From NCBI GenBank assembly GCA_030706405.1, contig JAUZOO010000008.1:1-64000 (forward strand): DNA of 64,000 nucleotides, written 5' to 3'. Every line of letters begins with the position of its first letter. Positions within the stretch are counted from its first letter, which is position 1. The notes below the pieces were generated by a model, which saw only the letters and a list, made by a program, of their open reading frames with translations, ran no database searches and was not told where the DNA came from. Source of the DNA: Bacteroidota bacterium. Its GTDB lineage: Bacteria > Bacteroidota > Bacteroidia > Bacteroidales > JAAUTT01. The position numbers and the translations under genes are program-made. Below, piece by piece: positions 45,227-53,497 of this stretch.

Positions 45227-45258
45227 GGGGCTGTATCCGAAAGGAGCAGCCCCTTTTT
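45227..45258 (+). terminator. Intrinsic terminator before the palindrome array
   Basis: GGGGCTG and CAGCCCC flank a 13-base loop and are followed by five T. It ends the hydrolase gene 9 bases before the first array unit. Confidence 0.8.
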
Positions 45259-45267
45259 CGTTACACC

Positions 45268-45584
45268 CGCGAACGTACATTCGTGTCACCCACGAACGCA
45301 CGTTCGTGTCACTCGCGAACGCACGTGTGGGACACTCACACACGTATTAGTGAGGCACCCTCACTCGTATTAGTGAGGCACCCTCACTCGTGCGTGTGAG
45401 ACATCCTCACTCGTGCGTGTGAGACGCCATCACCCAGACATTATTGACACCCTATACCGAGCGTTATAGACACCCTATACCGAGCGTTATAGACACCTTA
45501 TACCGTACGGTAGTGACACCCTATACCGGGCAATAGCGACAGGCACTAACGTACGTTAGCGTTACCCACTAACGCTCGTTAGTG
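45268..45584. repeat. Array of 14 palindromic units with a 23-base period
   Basis: Fourteen units of an 18-base imperfect palindrome plus a 5-base spacer, most often of the form NCACC, span 317 bases with no indel. Palindromes: CACGAACGCACGTTCGTG (unit 2), CTCACTCGTATTAGTGAG (5), CTCACTCGTGCGTGTGAG (6, 7), CTATACCGAGCGTTATAG (9, 10), CACTAACGCTCGTTAGTG (14), for example. The stem arms change from one family to the next along the array while staying complementary. The arms also pair across the spacers. It is not a CRISPR, as there are no unique spacers. The rest of the gap, 45585-45837, holds nothing clear. Confidence 0.85.
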
Positions 45585-45837
45585 CCCGACGCTAAAAAAT
45601 GGAGGGAAAAAACTCCCGGTAAGCATTATTGATTATTTTTGGGATTAACAAAAACTAACTGTTAATGCCACATCGGTTATATGCGGATTTTAACTACCCA
45701 AACTTTAGGATGTTTTTCCCTTCGGATAAGGAGGAAATAAATGCAATAAAATGAGAGGGGCGTATATACAGGTGTTACGGGCAAACCTAATCATCAAATA
45801 ACGACAAACTGAAACTTAATATTTACAAATTAATAAA

Positions 45838-46404
45838 ATGAAAAAGGAAAAAAAAATTGATTTTCTTATTGCATCAATAAATGATATCCAATCAACTACA
45901 CGAGCTTTTGATAACAAAATCATTGCTATTATGGTAGTAATCATTTTTCCTCTATCACAATTGAAATTACTAATTTCAATATATACAAAAATAATTTCTG
46001 ATTATCAATTGATTGGGATTATTGGATTAAGCCTTTTTATTATCACTTGGCTATTGAGTTTAATATTTTCTTTCTTATGTATTTTGTCAATTGATAATCC
46101 ATCCAATAAAATAAACAATGATTGTAATGCGAAAGGAATATTTTATGGTACAGGATTATTTAGAATAGACTTTAAGTATTTGTTATTCCGAAAAAAAATA
46201 TCATCACAAAAGAGTATAAGTGCTTATGCTAACAAATTTAAATTCAAAGAGCTTGAGAAGGAATTAGTTTATGAACAAATGAAACTAGCTTTTATTCGAG
46301 ATGTAAAATCAAAAAGACAAAAAACAGCATTAATATCGGCATTCTGTAGTATTATGATAGGTATTTTAAGTTGGATTTTTGTACTACTAAAGTATAATAT
46401 TTAA
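45838..46404 (+). CDS. Pycsar-like transmembrane effector (PycTM/DUF5706-type)
   Basis: 188 residues with three predicted membrane helices: about 27-49, 58-83 and 163-184. FDNKIIAIMVVIIF before the first helix pair, the loop between them and the helical SISAYANKFKFKELEKELVYEQMKLAFIRDV fit the PycTM pattern as I know it. The gene is visibly A+T-richer than most neighbours, and only 5 bases separate it from the cyclase. Family knowledge: PycTM effectors sense cUMP or cCMP and damage the membrane to stop phage. The order (effector first) differs from most described systems. Confidence 0.75.
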   Translation: MKKEKKIDFLIASINDIQSTTRAFDNKIIAIMVVIIFPLSQLKLLISIYTKIISDYQLIGIIGLSLFIITWLLSLIFSFLCILSIDNPSNKINNDCNAKGIFYGTGLFRIDFKYLLFRKKISSQKSISAYANKFKFKELEKELVYEQMKLAFIRDVKSKRQKTALISAFCSIMIGILSWIFVLLKYNI

Positions 46405-46409
46405 TAATT

Positions 46410-47171
46410 ATGAATTTAGAATTGAACTCAAAAATTGAAAACGAAGTCAATAAAGCTCTTGATAATGCTGAAAATATTTGGAATGAAGTTGGTGACCAGT
46501 TTGTTCTTAAAAAAGGTGTAAGAATGTTTTCAGAAGGAGCAAAAGTTCCTTCCCAAATACCAGGTCACAAAATTTTGACAGAAGGGAAACCAGAGGTTGG
46601 TAATTTTATTGCCTTAGTACTTGATATACGTAATTCGACAGATCATCTTTTAGTCGCAGCTAAAGCAAAGGCTACTCAATTAGAACGTGTTTTATATGAA
46701 ACAACAGCAGTAAACGCAGCAGGTGCAGTAATTATTGAACACTATAACGGTGGCTTAACAGAGTATTTAGGCGATGGATTCTTAGCATTATTTAAAGTTG
46801 AGGATGAAAAAAATTCTAAAACAATCATATATAGTGCGCATGATGCTGCAAAATACTGTCTAAATGAGGGGCTAAAAATTGTAAATGATATAATTTATAA
46901 CCGATATCAATTACCAAAATTATCTATGGGTATTGGCTTAGCCTATAGTAAAGCGATTGTCACTATTGTTGGCATTAATGACAATTTACATCCAAAAGCT
47001 ATCGGTGAGTGCGTTTTTCGGGCATCCAAGTTGGCTGGTGGGCATAATGAAATCCATATTGATGAACACCTAAAATATTTATGGCCCAAATCAGATGATG
47101 GTCAACTAAGATTTATTTACACAAACAGATTTCAAAAAATTAAGGGCTATCTAATAAGTAGGAAGAATTAA
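46410..47171 (+). CDS. Class III nucleotidyl cyclase (probable PycC)
   Basis: 253 residues with an adenylate/guanylate cyclase catalytic domain (about 65-250). Metal aspartates are D72 in LVLDIRNST and D122 in YLGDGFLALF; LSMGIGLAYSKAIVTIVG and KAIGECVFRASKLAGG complete the core. It directly follows the three-TM gene. Such stand-alone cyclases beside a membrane effector are the signature of Pycsar, in which PycC makes cUMP or cCMP on infection. A plain cAMP/cGMP cyclase is possible, but no other signalling genes are nearby. Confidence 0.8.
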   Translation: MNLELNSKIENEVNKALDNAENIWNEVGDQFVLKKGVRMFSEGAKVPSQIPGHKILTEGKPEVGNFIALVLDIRNSTDHLLVAAKAKATQLERVLYETTAVNAAGAVIIEHYNGGLTEYLGDGFLALFKVEDEKNSKTIIYSAHDAAKYCLNEGLKIVNDIIYNRYQLPKLSMGIGLAYSKAIVTIVGINDNLHPKAIGECVFRASKLAGGHNEIHIDEHLKYLWPKSDDGQLRFIYTNRFQKIKGYLISRKN

Positions 47172-47285
47172 TGACGATATAAATAGGTATCACAATAAAT
47201 AGAAATTTAAGCTTCACGCAGTGCCCAGCGAGAAGCCTCGGTTAATATGGTTTAATTATTTGAAAATGATAATTAAAGAATAACA

Positions 47286-47312
47286 AAAAAGCCCAGCGTT
47301 AACTGAGCTTTT
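47286..47312 (+). terminator. Weak terminator after the cyclase gene
   Basis: AAAAGCCCAG and ACTGAGCTTTT form an imperfect stem about 115 bases past the cyclase stop. Confidence 0.4.
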
Positions 47313-47334
47313 CTTGCATCGTTCTATACAAAAC

Positions 47335-48348
47335 TTATTTCGTCGGGTCGACCATTTTTTTCAGACCTTCGGACATATAAACTTTAAAGTTTCCTTTTTC
47401 GTCGCTGTAAATCAAATAGGCTTCGAGTTCCTTATGTTTTTCGAGGATTTTTAAGGTTTTTTCGAAACCACTCACAATACAGGCTGTTCCGAAAGCATCG
47501 GCAGTCATGCAGTCGTTGGCAAGGATAGAAACGCTGAGCAACGTATTTTTAGAAGGGTAACCCGTTCTAGGATTGAGGTGATGGGCATATTTAACGCCAT
47601 TTTCCACAAAATAATTGCGGTAATTACCCGAGGTCGCCATAGCTTTATCCTTCAAATGAACGATGGTTTGAAGTTTAGCGCCAGCTTCCTGGTTGCCGTC
47701 AATAGGTTTGTCGATTCCCACGCGCCATTTTTCACCTCTGGCATTTTTTCCTTTGCCTTTGAGCTCTCCACCAATTTCAACCAGATAATTCTTTACCCCG
47801 TGTTTTTCGAGATACTCAGAAACTACGTCAACCGAAAAACCCTGTGCTATTGCATTAACATCAAGGATTATTCCCGGCGTTTGCTTAATGACTTTGTTGT
47901 TTTCGAGACGAACTTTTTCCATTCCCACATTTGCCAATAAAGCTTTGATTTCGGTGCTGTCCGGAACAGTTTTGGTCTTTTTATAAAAGCCCCATTTGCG
48001 CACCAACGGTCCAACAGTAATGTCGAACATACCGTCGCTGGCGAGGTTTACTTCTTTGGCTTTGCGGAACACCCGGCTAAAAAGACTGTCAACCTTTACG
48101 GTAGAATCGTTTTTATTGATACGCGAAATGATGGAAGTCGAATCCCATGCCGAAAGCGATTTGTCAAAAGCTTTCAGGATGCTGTCAATTTCTACGGCAA
48201 AATTCTTTTCGGATTGATAGGTGATGTGATACGTGGTTCCCTGTGCATCTCCCTGGGTGAATTTGTACTCGGCTTTCTTACAGGAAATAATTAATAAAGA
48301 ACAGGATAATCCAAATAGAAATAATCGAAACACTTTATTGGTTGACAT
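47335..48348 (-). CDS. apbE: FAD:protein FMN transferase lipoprotein
   Basis: 337 residues with lipobox LLIISC (lipid cysteine near residue 23). Family motifs: GTTYHITY, DGMFDITVGPLVRKWGF, GGELKGKG, HHLNPRTGYP and ADAFGTACIVSG, with metal ligands in the last two. It covalently attaches FMN to flavoproteins such as Nqr/Rnf subunits in the periplasm. A REP-type repeat lies between it and proC. Confidence 0.92.
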   Translation of the reverse strand: MSTNKVFRLFLFGLSCSLLIISCKKAEYKFTQGDAQGTTYHITYQSEKNFAVEIDSILKAFDKSLSAWDSTSIISRINKNDSTVKVDSLFSRVFRKAKEVNLASDGMFDITVGPLVRKWGFYKKTKTVPDSTEIKALLANVGMEKVRLENNKVIKQTPGIILDVNAIAQGFSVDVVSEYLEKHGVKNYLVEIGGELKGKGKNARGEKWRVGIDKPIDGNQEAGAKLQTIVHLKDKAMATSGNYRNYFVENGVKYAHHLNPRTGYPSKNTLLSVSILANDCMTADAFGTACIVSGFEKTLKILEKHKELEAYLIYSDEKGNFKVYMSEGLKKMVDPTK

Positions 48349-48366
48349 ATAGTTAATGATAAAATT

Positions 48367-48443
48367 ACTGTCATTCCGGGCTTACCCCTGAATCCATTTA
48401 AATCAAAATATCTATGGATTCCGGCCTGCGCCGGAATGACAGT
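48367..48443. repeat. REP-like inverted repeat
   Basis: ACTGTCATTCCGG at the left and CCGGAATGACAGT at the right, with an inner AATCCAT/ATGGATT pair, form a 77-base palindrome between apbE and proC. The TGTCATTCCGG core is a repeat I recall from many bacterial genomes, which may be mobile. Counts elsewhere are not available here. Confidence 0.75.
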
Positions 48444-48450
48444 GCCGTTT

Positions 48451-49245
48451 TTACTTTTTAAATACGCTGTAAGCCGCTTCAATACCCTTCATCACCGAAG
48501 AGCTGAAACCGGCGTGTTCCATTTCGTTGAGACCGACAATGGTAATTCCTTTTGGGGTACAAACTTTGTCAATTTCAACTTCGGGGTGCGAGTTGGTAGT
48601 CAAAAGAAGCTTGGCCGCGCCAAGTACTGTCTGCGAAACGATCAACTGAGCCAGGTCGGGTTTAAAACCAATTTCAACACCACCTTCAACCGTTGCACGG
48701 ATAAAGCGAAGAATGTAAGCTGTTTCGCACGAGCCGATAACGGTTGCGGCATTCATCATATCTTCGGGAATAAGGGCAGCTTTACCCAAAAGGTTAAATA
48801 CGGACATTACCAAATCCTTCTGTTCCTGGTTGGCGTTGGCATCGGCAATACAGGTCATCGATTCCTGAATAGCAATGGCGGTGTTAGGAATAGCCCTGAA
48901 AATAGGCAGTTTCCCGGTGGTAGCTTCGATATCGCTGATAGAGATTCCGGCAGCAATGGAAATTAAAATCTGGCGGGAATGAGCGATTTGGGGCTTAATC
49001 TCGTCGAGGATAGTTTTTACCAGGTAAGGTTTTACGGCAATGATGAGCACATCGGCAAAAGCAACGGCTTCCTTGTTGTTAGAGCCGGTATTAACACCTT
49101 TGGCTTTAAAATGATCCAAAGCTTCTACACGAAGATCGGTTATCCAAATGTTTGCAGGTTTGATGGCTCCTGTTTTCAGAAATCCTTCGGCAATGGCCGA
49201 ACCCATATTTCCTGCACCAATAATGCTGAATTTGAGGTTATTCAT
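48451..49245 (-). CDS. proC: Pyrroline-5-carboxylate reductase
   Basis: 264 residues. NAD(P)-binding IIGAGNMGSAIAEGF opens the protein; IIAVKPY, FRAIPNTAIAI and the C-terminal dimer segment with ARATVEGGVEIGF-type residues (here IRATVEGGVEIGF) and CTPKGITIVGL are diagnostic. It makes proline from pyrroline-5-carboxylate. It shares a direction with the arg genes upstream, with a roughly 65-base gap. Confidence 0.95.
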   Translation of the reverse strand: MNNLKFSIIGAGNMGSAIAEGFLKTGAIKPANIWITDLRVEALDHFKAKGVNTGSNNKEAVAFADVLIIAVKPYLVKTILDEIKPQIAHSRQILISIAAGISISDIEATTGKLPIFRAIPNTAIAIQESMTCIADANANQEQKDLVMSVFNLLGKAALIPEDMMNAATVIGSCETAYILRFIRATVEGGVEIGFKPDLAQLIVSQTVLGAAKLLLTTNSHPEVEIDKVCTPKGITIVGLNEMEHAGFSSSVMKGIEAAYSVFKK

Positions 49246-49312
49246 AACAAAAAGACTTAAGTATTAAGTACTGAGTAATGAGGACTCCCGGCCAATGGCC
49301 AGCAGCTGTTAA

Positions 49313-50098
49313 TTATAAAACAATGGTTGTTCCCGGAATGGCATTAGCCGATTTAAAGGCTTCGGGGCCACAGATGACAATGCTGGCTACACCGGCTTTT
49401 AAAGCTGCATAAGCGTTGTCGAGTTTGGGGATCATGCCCGAATGGATCACGCCTTGTTCCTTATATCCGACAAACGTTTTTTCGGTGATCTCGGGAATAA
49501 CGGTGGTATCGTCATCAGGATTGGAGAGCACGCCGTTCTTCTCGAAACAATAAATCAGTTTAACGCTGTACATTCCGGCCAAAGCAATGGCAACCGACGA
49601 AGCAATGGTATCAGCATTGGTGTTGAGCAGGTTTCCTTTGGTATCGTGGGTAATGGGCGCAAATACAGGCACCAGACCTTGTTTCAGCAATCCGCTGATA
49701 GTATTAGCATTGATTTTTGAAGTATCGATGTCGCCTACAAAGCCGTAGTCAATGGTCTTTACCGGACGTTTTACGGCAGGAATGGTGTTGGCATCGGCAC
49801 CGGTAAGCCCTATGGCATTGCATCCGCGGGCCTGAAGCTGGCTTACAAGGTTTTTATTGATGAGACCGGCATAAACCTGGGTCACAATTTCGAGCGTCTT
49901 TTCGTCGGTTATACGGCGTCCGTCAACCATTTTCGGCTCAATGCCAAGCTCTTTCATCAATACATTGGCAATTTTACCGCCACCGTGAATCAGGATTTTG
50001 TTTCCTTCCATAGCAGCAAAGCTGTCGAGTACCGATTGAAGCAGCGACGGGTTGTCCAAAACGTTTCCGCCGATTTTAATAATGGTGAGTTTGTTCAT
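49313..50098 (-). CDS. argB: Acetylglutamate kinase
   Basis: 261 residues of the amino-acid kinase fold. IKIGGNVLD, LIHGGGKIAN, GLTGADANTI, LLNTNADTIASSVA and HSGMIPKLDNAY match ArgB. It phosphorylates N-acetylglutamate (or N-succinylglutamate, which Bacteroidales may use). Part of the minus-strand arg operon. The 3' flank includes a 14-base-arm hairpin toward argD. Confidence 0.95.
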   Translation of the reverse strand: MNKLTIIKIGGNVLDNPSLLQSVLDSFAAMEGNKILIHGGGKIANVLMKELGIEPKMVDGRRITDEKTLEIVTQVYAGLINKNLVSQLQARGCNAIGLTGADANTIPAVKRPVKTIDYGFVGDIDTSKINANTISGLLKQGLVPVFAPITHDTKGNLLNTNADTIASSVAIALAGMYSVKLIYCFEKNGVLSNPDDDTTVIPEITEKTFVGYKEQGVIHSGMIPKLDNAYAALKAGVASIVICGPEAFKSANAIPGTTIVL

Positions 50099-50117
50099 AG
50101 TTTGAATTCGTTAAAAG

Positions 50118-50155
50118 CAATCAGACCATAGTCAACGCGGGCTATGGTCTGATTG
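50118..50155. repeat. Intercistronic hairpin between argD and argB
   Basis: CAATCAGACCATAG (50118-50131) and its exact complement CTATGGTCTGATTG (50142-50155) form a 14-base stem with a 10-base loop. No T run follows on the minus strand, so it may act on mRNA stability or processing rather than termination. Confidence 0.75.
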
Positions 50156-50162
50156 GTATCGT

Positions 50163-51311
50163 CTAAAGACTATTGACTTGAAGTTTAGATAAACACGTTT
50201 GCAGTTTCCCGACAAACATATCGACTTCGCTCTTACTCAAGCTTAATGGCGGAAGGAGGCGAAGCACATTCTTAGCCGAAGCAGCGCCGGTGAAGACTTT
50301 TTCTTCCTTAATTAACATGCTGCGAAGTTCGCCAACCGGAAACGGGAATTCGATACCGATCATCAGGCCGCGGCCTTTGATTTGTCCGATACCGGCAACC
50401 TTGGATAGACGCTCAATCAAGTAGTTGCCAACTTCTTCGGCATTCTGAACCAGATGATCCTTATCGATGATGTCGAGCACGGCAATAGCAGCGGCACAGG
50501 CCAGATGGTTTCCGCCAAAAGTGGTACCCAGCATTCCGTGTTTAGCAGTAAACTTTGGACTAATTAAGGTTCCGGCAATCGGAAAACCGTTGCCCATTCC
50601 TTTAGCCGTAGTGATAATATCGGGTTTAATACCAGCGTATTGGTGAGCGAAGAATTTACCGGTACGGCCGTATCCCGACTGTACTTCGTCGAGAATAAGA
50701 ACGGTATCGTATTTAGCGCAAAGTTCGCTGAGGCCTTTCAAAAATTCGTCGGAAGGCGAAACAATGCCCGCTACACCCTGAATACCTTCGATGATTACGG
50801 CACAGGCATCTTTCTTTTTAAGCTCGGTTTCAACGGCTTCGAGGTCGTTGAGCGGAAGAAAGGTTACATGATCGCGGGGATTAATGGGGGCACAAATATT
50901 TGGATTGTCGGTAACAGCCACAGCTCCGGCAGTACGTCCGTGGAAAGCACCCTTAAAGCTGATGATACGCGACTTTCCGTTATGAAATGAGGCAAGTTTT
51001 ATTGCATTTTCGTTGGCTTCTGCACCCGAGTTGCTTAAAAACAGGCTGTAATCAGGGTATCCGGATATTCTACCCAGCTTTTCTGCCAATTCGTTTTGAA
51101 GCGAGATAATGACCGAGTTTGAATAAAACCCTAATTTACTAAGCTGGTCCGAAATTTTCTTAACATAATAAGGATGGCTGTGGCCAATGGAAATAACCGC
51201 GTGACCACCGTATAAATCGAGGTACTTGGTACCTTCTGCGTCAAAAACAAAACAACCTTCGCCTTTAACAGGCTCAATGTTGATAATGGGATAAACGTCG
51301 AAAAGATTCAT
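50163..51311 (-). CDS. argD: Acetylornithine aminotransferase
   Basis: 382 residues of class III aminotransferases. PLP lysine in TTAKGMGNGFPIAG; EGIQGVAG, LILDEVQSGYGRTGKFFAH and GGNHLACAAA are typical. It converts N-acylglutamate semialdehyde to N-acylornithine. Located between argC and argB, with inverted repeats on both sides. Confidence 0.95.
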   Translation of the reverse strand: MNLFDVYPIINIEPVKGEGCFVFDAEGTKYLDLYGGHAVISIGHSHPYYVKKISDQLSKLGFYSNSVIISLQNELAEKLGRISGYPDYSLFLSNSGAEANENAIKLASFHNGKSRIISFKGAFHGRTAGAVAVTDNPNICAPINPRDHVTFLPLNDLEAVETELKKKDACAVIIEGIQGVAGIVSPSDEFLKGLSELCAKYDTVLILDEVQSGYGRTGKFFAHQYAGIKPDIITTAKGMGNGFPIAGTLISPKFTAKHGMLGTTFGGNHLACAAAIAVLDIIDKDHLVQNAEEVGNYLIERLSKVAGIGQIKGRGLMIGIEFPFPVGELRSMLIKEEKVFTGAASAKNVLRLLPPLSLSKSEVDMFVGKLQTCLSKLQVNSL

Positions 51312-51342
51312 AATTATTAAGCGTTTTTTTGATATGAGGTTT

Positions 51343-51434
51343 GTATTTGGGAAGTTAAAAGGAGTTAGTGAAGTTAAAGGAAGTTAGAGAATAAATCTTC
51401 TTTAACTTCCTCTGACTTTCTTCTAACTTCTCAA
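51343..51434. repeat. Imperfect long inverted repeat between argC and argD
   Basis: GTTAGTGAAGTTAAAGG-type units on the left and CTTTAACTTCC on the right fold back over about 90 bases, built of reiterated AAGTTA/TAACTT words. No coding potential seen in this gap. Confidence 0.6.
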
Positions 51435-52424
51435 CTAAAAAGAAATCGGTTTTAAATTTAATCCGGCCTTTTCGTCCAGTCCAAACATCAGGTTCATGTT
51501 CTGAACAGCCTGTCCGGATGCGCCTTTGGTAAGATTGTCAATAACCGAAGTAACCAGCACTTTGTTGTCGTATTTTTCTACGGTCAGGAAGCATTTATTG
51601 GTGTTAACCACGTCTTTAACGCTTATCTCCCTGTCGGAAACAAAGGTAAAAGCAGCATCCTTATAGAAATCTTTATACAAAGCCACAAGTTGGGCAGCAT
51701 CGAGACTGGTTTCGGTATAAGCCGAAAGGAAAATACCACGCGAGAAATTTCCCCTTAACGGGAGAAAGTTCAGTTTTGGCAACCCGGTAGTAGCAGCGGT
51801 TTCGAGTGTTAAACGCACTTCTTTCAGGTGTTGATGGGTAAATGCCTTATAGATAGACATGTTATTATTCCGCCAACTGAAATGGGTAGTTTCGCTCGGC
51901 GCTTGTCCCGCACCGGTTGAACCTGTGATACCATTAATATGTACTTCGTTTTTAATATTACCCGAAGCGGCGAGTGGCAACAGCGACAACTCGAAAGCAG
52001 TGGCAAAACATCCCGGATTGGCAATATTCTGAGCCTTGCGAATTTCGTCGCGCCTGAGTTCGGGCAAACCATAAACAAACGTTCTCGAAACACCTTGCGG
52101 GCTGGTATATTGACCTTTCAGGCGAAAATCCTGGCTGAGGTCGATAATTTTAACACTGGCGGGAATTTCGTTGTGATTCAGAAATTCTACCGATTTATTA
52201 TGGCCAAGGCAAAGGAACATCACGTCTACCGAGTTGTCGAGCTTATCGGTGAAAGTCAGCTCGGTTTCGCCCAACAAGTCGCTGTGGGCTTCGTAAAGCT
52301 TATGGCCGGAGTGACTGTTACTGTGAACAAAACTGATTTTGACTTCGGGATGGTTCAAAAGAATCCGCAATAATTCGCCGGCCGTATATCCGGCACCTCC
52401 TATAATTCCTGCTTTAATCGCCAT
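51435..52424 (-). CDS. argC: N-acetyl-gamma-glutamyl-phosphate reductase
   Basis: 329 residues. IIGGAGYTAGELLRILLNHPE opens; the catalytic cysteine is in IANPGCFAT; GSTGAGQ and HQHLKEV complete the ArgC pattern. It makes the N-acylglutamate semialdehyde. Its start is 2 bases from the stop of the GNAT gene, so translation is coupled. Confidence 0.95.
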   Translation of the reverse strand: MAIKAGIIGGAGYTAGELLRILLNHPEVKISFVHSNSHSGHKLYEAHSDLLGETELTFTDKLDNSVDVMFLCLGHNKSVEFLNHNEIPASVKIIDLSQDFRLKGQYTSPQGVSRTFVYGLPELRRDEIRKAQNIANPGCFATAFELSLLPLAASGNIKNEVHINGITGSTGAGQAPSETTHFSWRNNNMSIYKAFTHQHLKEVRLTLETAATTGLPKLNFLPLRGNFSRGIFLSAYTETSLDAAQLVALYKDFYKDAAFTFVSDREISVKDVVNTNKCFLTVEKYDNKVLVTSVIDNLTKGASGQAVQNMNLMFGLDEKAGLNLKPISF

Positions 52425-52426
52425 AT

Positions 52427-53050
52427 TTATTTACTGTCTTTATTATTGGTAAACAAACGTATAAAACGTTGCAAAACATTAAACTTCTCGTTGAAGTTAA
52501 ACTTCTTTTCTTCATGCGCCGGATCGAAAAGCATAGCGGTGCAAAGGCACATACGACGGTTGTTACGTTGAAGAATGTCGTAATTTACGCAGCTCTCACA
52601 GCCTTTCCAAAACGAATCGTCGTCGGTAAGTTCCGAAAAAGTTACCGGTTTGTACCCCAACTCAGTATTAATCTTCATTACTGCCAGACTGGTGGTAATA
52701 CCAAAGATTTTGGCATCGGGAAATTTAGTACGCGAAAGTTCAAAGGCTTTTCGTTTGATTAAACGGGCAAGCCCCGATTTACGGAACTGAGGATCGACGA
52801 TGAGCCCCGAATTAGCCACAAATTTTTTGTCGCCCCATGATTCGATGTAACAGAAACCGGCCAGTTGGTCGTTGCAGAAGGCTATCACGGCTTTGCCTTC
52901 CAACATTTTGTTTTGAATATATTCAGGTTTACGCTTGGCGATTCCGGTTCCGCGTACTTTAGCCGATTCTTCCATGAGACGGCAAATTTCTTCGGCATAC
53001 TGATAATGTATTATACCGGCAACCTGAACACTAAAATTCATTTTATCCAT
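52427..53050 (-). CDS. GNAT acetyltransferase heading the arg operon
   Basis: 207 residues with the GNAT core (FCNDQLAGFCYIESWGDKKFVANSGLIVDPQFRKSGLARLIKRKAFELSR), the FRKSGLA acetyl-CoA loop. A C-terminal Cys-rich stretch (CESCVNYDILQRNNRRMCLC) is unusual. In Bacteroidales a similar protein starts the arg operon and is a candidate N-acylglutamate synthase (possibly using succinyl-CoA). argG, often next to it, is absent here. Confidence 0.8.
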   Translation of the reverse strand: MDKMNFSVQVAGIIHYQYAEEICRLMEESAKVRGTGIAKRKPEYIQNKMLEGKAVIAFCNDQLAGFCYIESWGDKKFVANSGLIVDPQFRKSGLARLIKRKAFELSRTKFPDAKIFGITTSLAVMKINTELGYKPVTFSELTDDDSFWKGCESCVNYDILQRNNRRMCLCTAMLFDPAHEEKKFNFNEKFNVLQRFIRLFTNNKDSK

Positions 53051-53136
53051 AGCAAAAATGACTCAAAATAAAACAAAAAGATAACTAAGATGAAAAAATT
53101 GGAAAGAGCAGAATACGTAACCCTGCATAAGATATA

Positions 53137-53235
53137 TTAGCCCCGGCCGGGCCTGGGGGAATGATACTCACCTTTGCGGATGAAACGTCCGGTGGAGGAA
53201 GTGAAGATTTCTATATGAAACAGTTCGTTTTTCAT
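53137..53235 (-). CDS. Possible 32-codon small ORF
   Basis: ATG at 53233-53235 to TAA at 53137-53139: 32 residues starting MKNELFHIEIF and ending PRPGRG. Short, charged, without recognised domain. It lies in an otherwise empty 446-base gap (53051-53497); the remaining gap contains an open plus-strand frame of about 80 codons without a good start. I regard both as weak. Confidence 0.25.
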   Translation of the reverse strand: MKNELFHIEIFTSSTGRFIRKGEYHSPRPGRG

Positions 53236-53497
53236 AACAGGTCACAAATATAAAACGAATATGATAAATACAATCATCTTCGTTTCAATTTATCAACAAA
53301 AAGTGACGGAGATTGTTCACGGGGCGAGGATATCTCTGCTTATAACGTTCGCGAAATTAGGACAAGATGGTACGAGGAATTTGAAAACCTGGCAGCGTTT
53401 GAGTTTATGCCAATGTTTTGTATGCTTAAAACAACGTTGCTTAACGTTCAGAAAATGCCTTACTATCGCAGGAAAGCTTTCTTAATCGAAGAAAGCT

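Noticed and set aside
44915-45343. 142-codon minus-strand ORF through the array
   Set aside because: Reads antisense through the hydrolase gene and the first palindromes; composition follows the array, not a protein.
45268-45584. CRISPR array
   Set aside because: Regular period, but the units are palindromes that vary in stem sequence, spacers are only 5 bases and near-constant, and no cas genes are nearby.
48436-48966. 176-codon plus-strand ORF
   Set aside because: Antisense of proC, no coding sense.
53261-53485. 74-codon plus-strand ORF in the 53-kb gap
   Set aside because: No homology-like pattern or good start; a second frame here is open for about 80 codons too, so length alone is not evidence.
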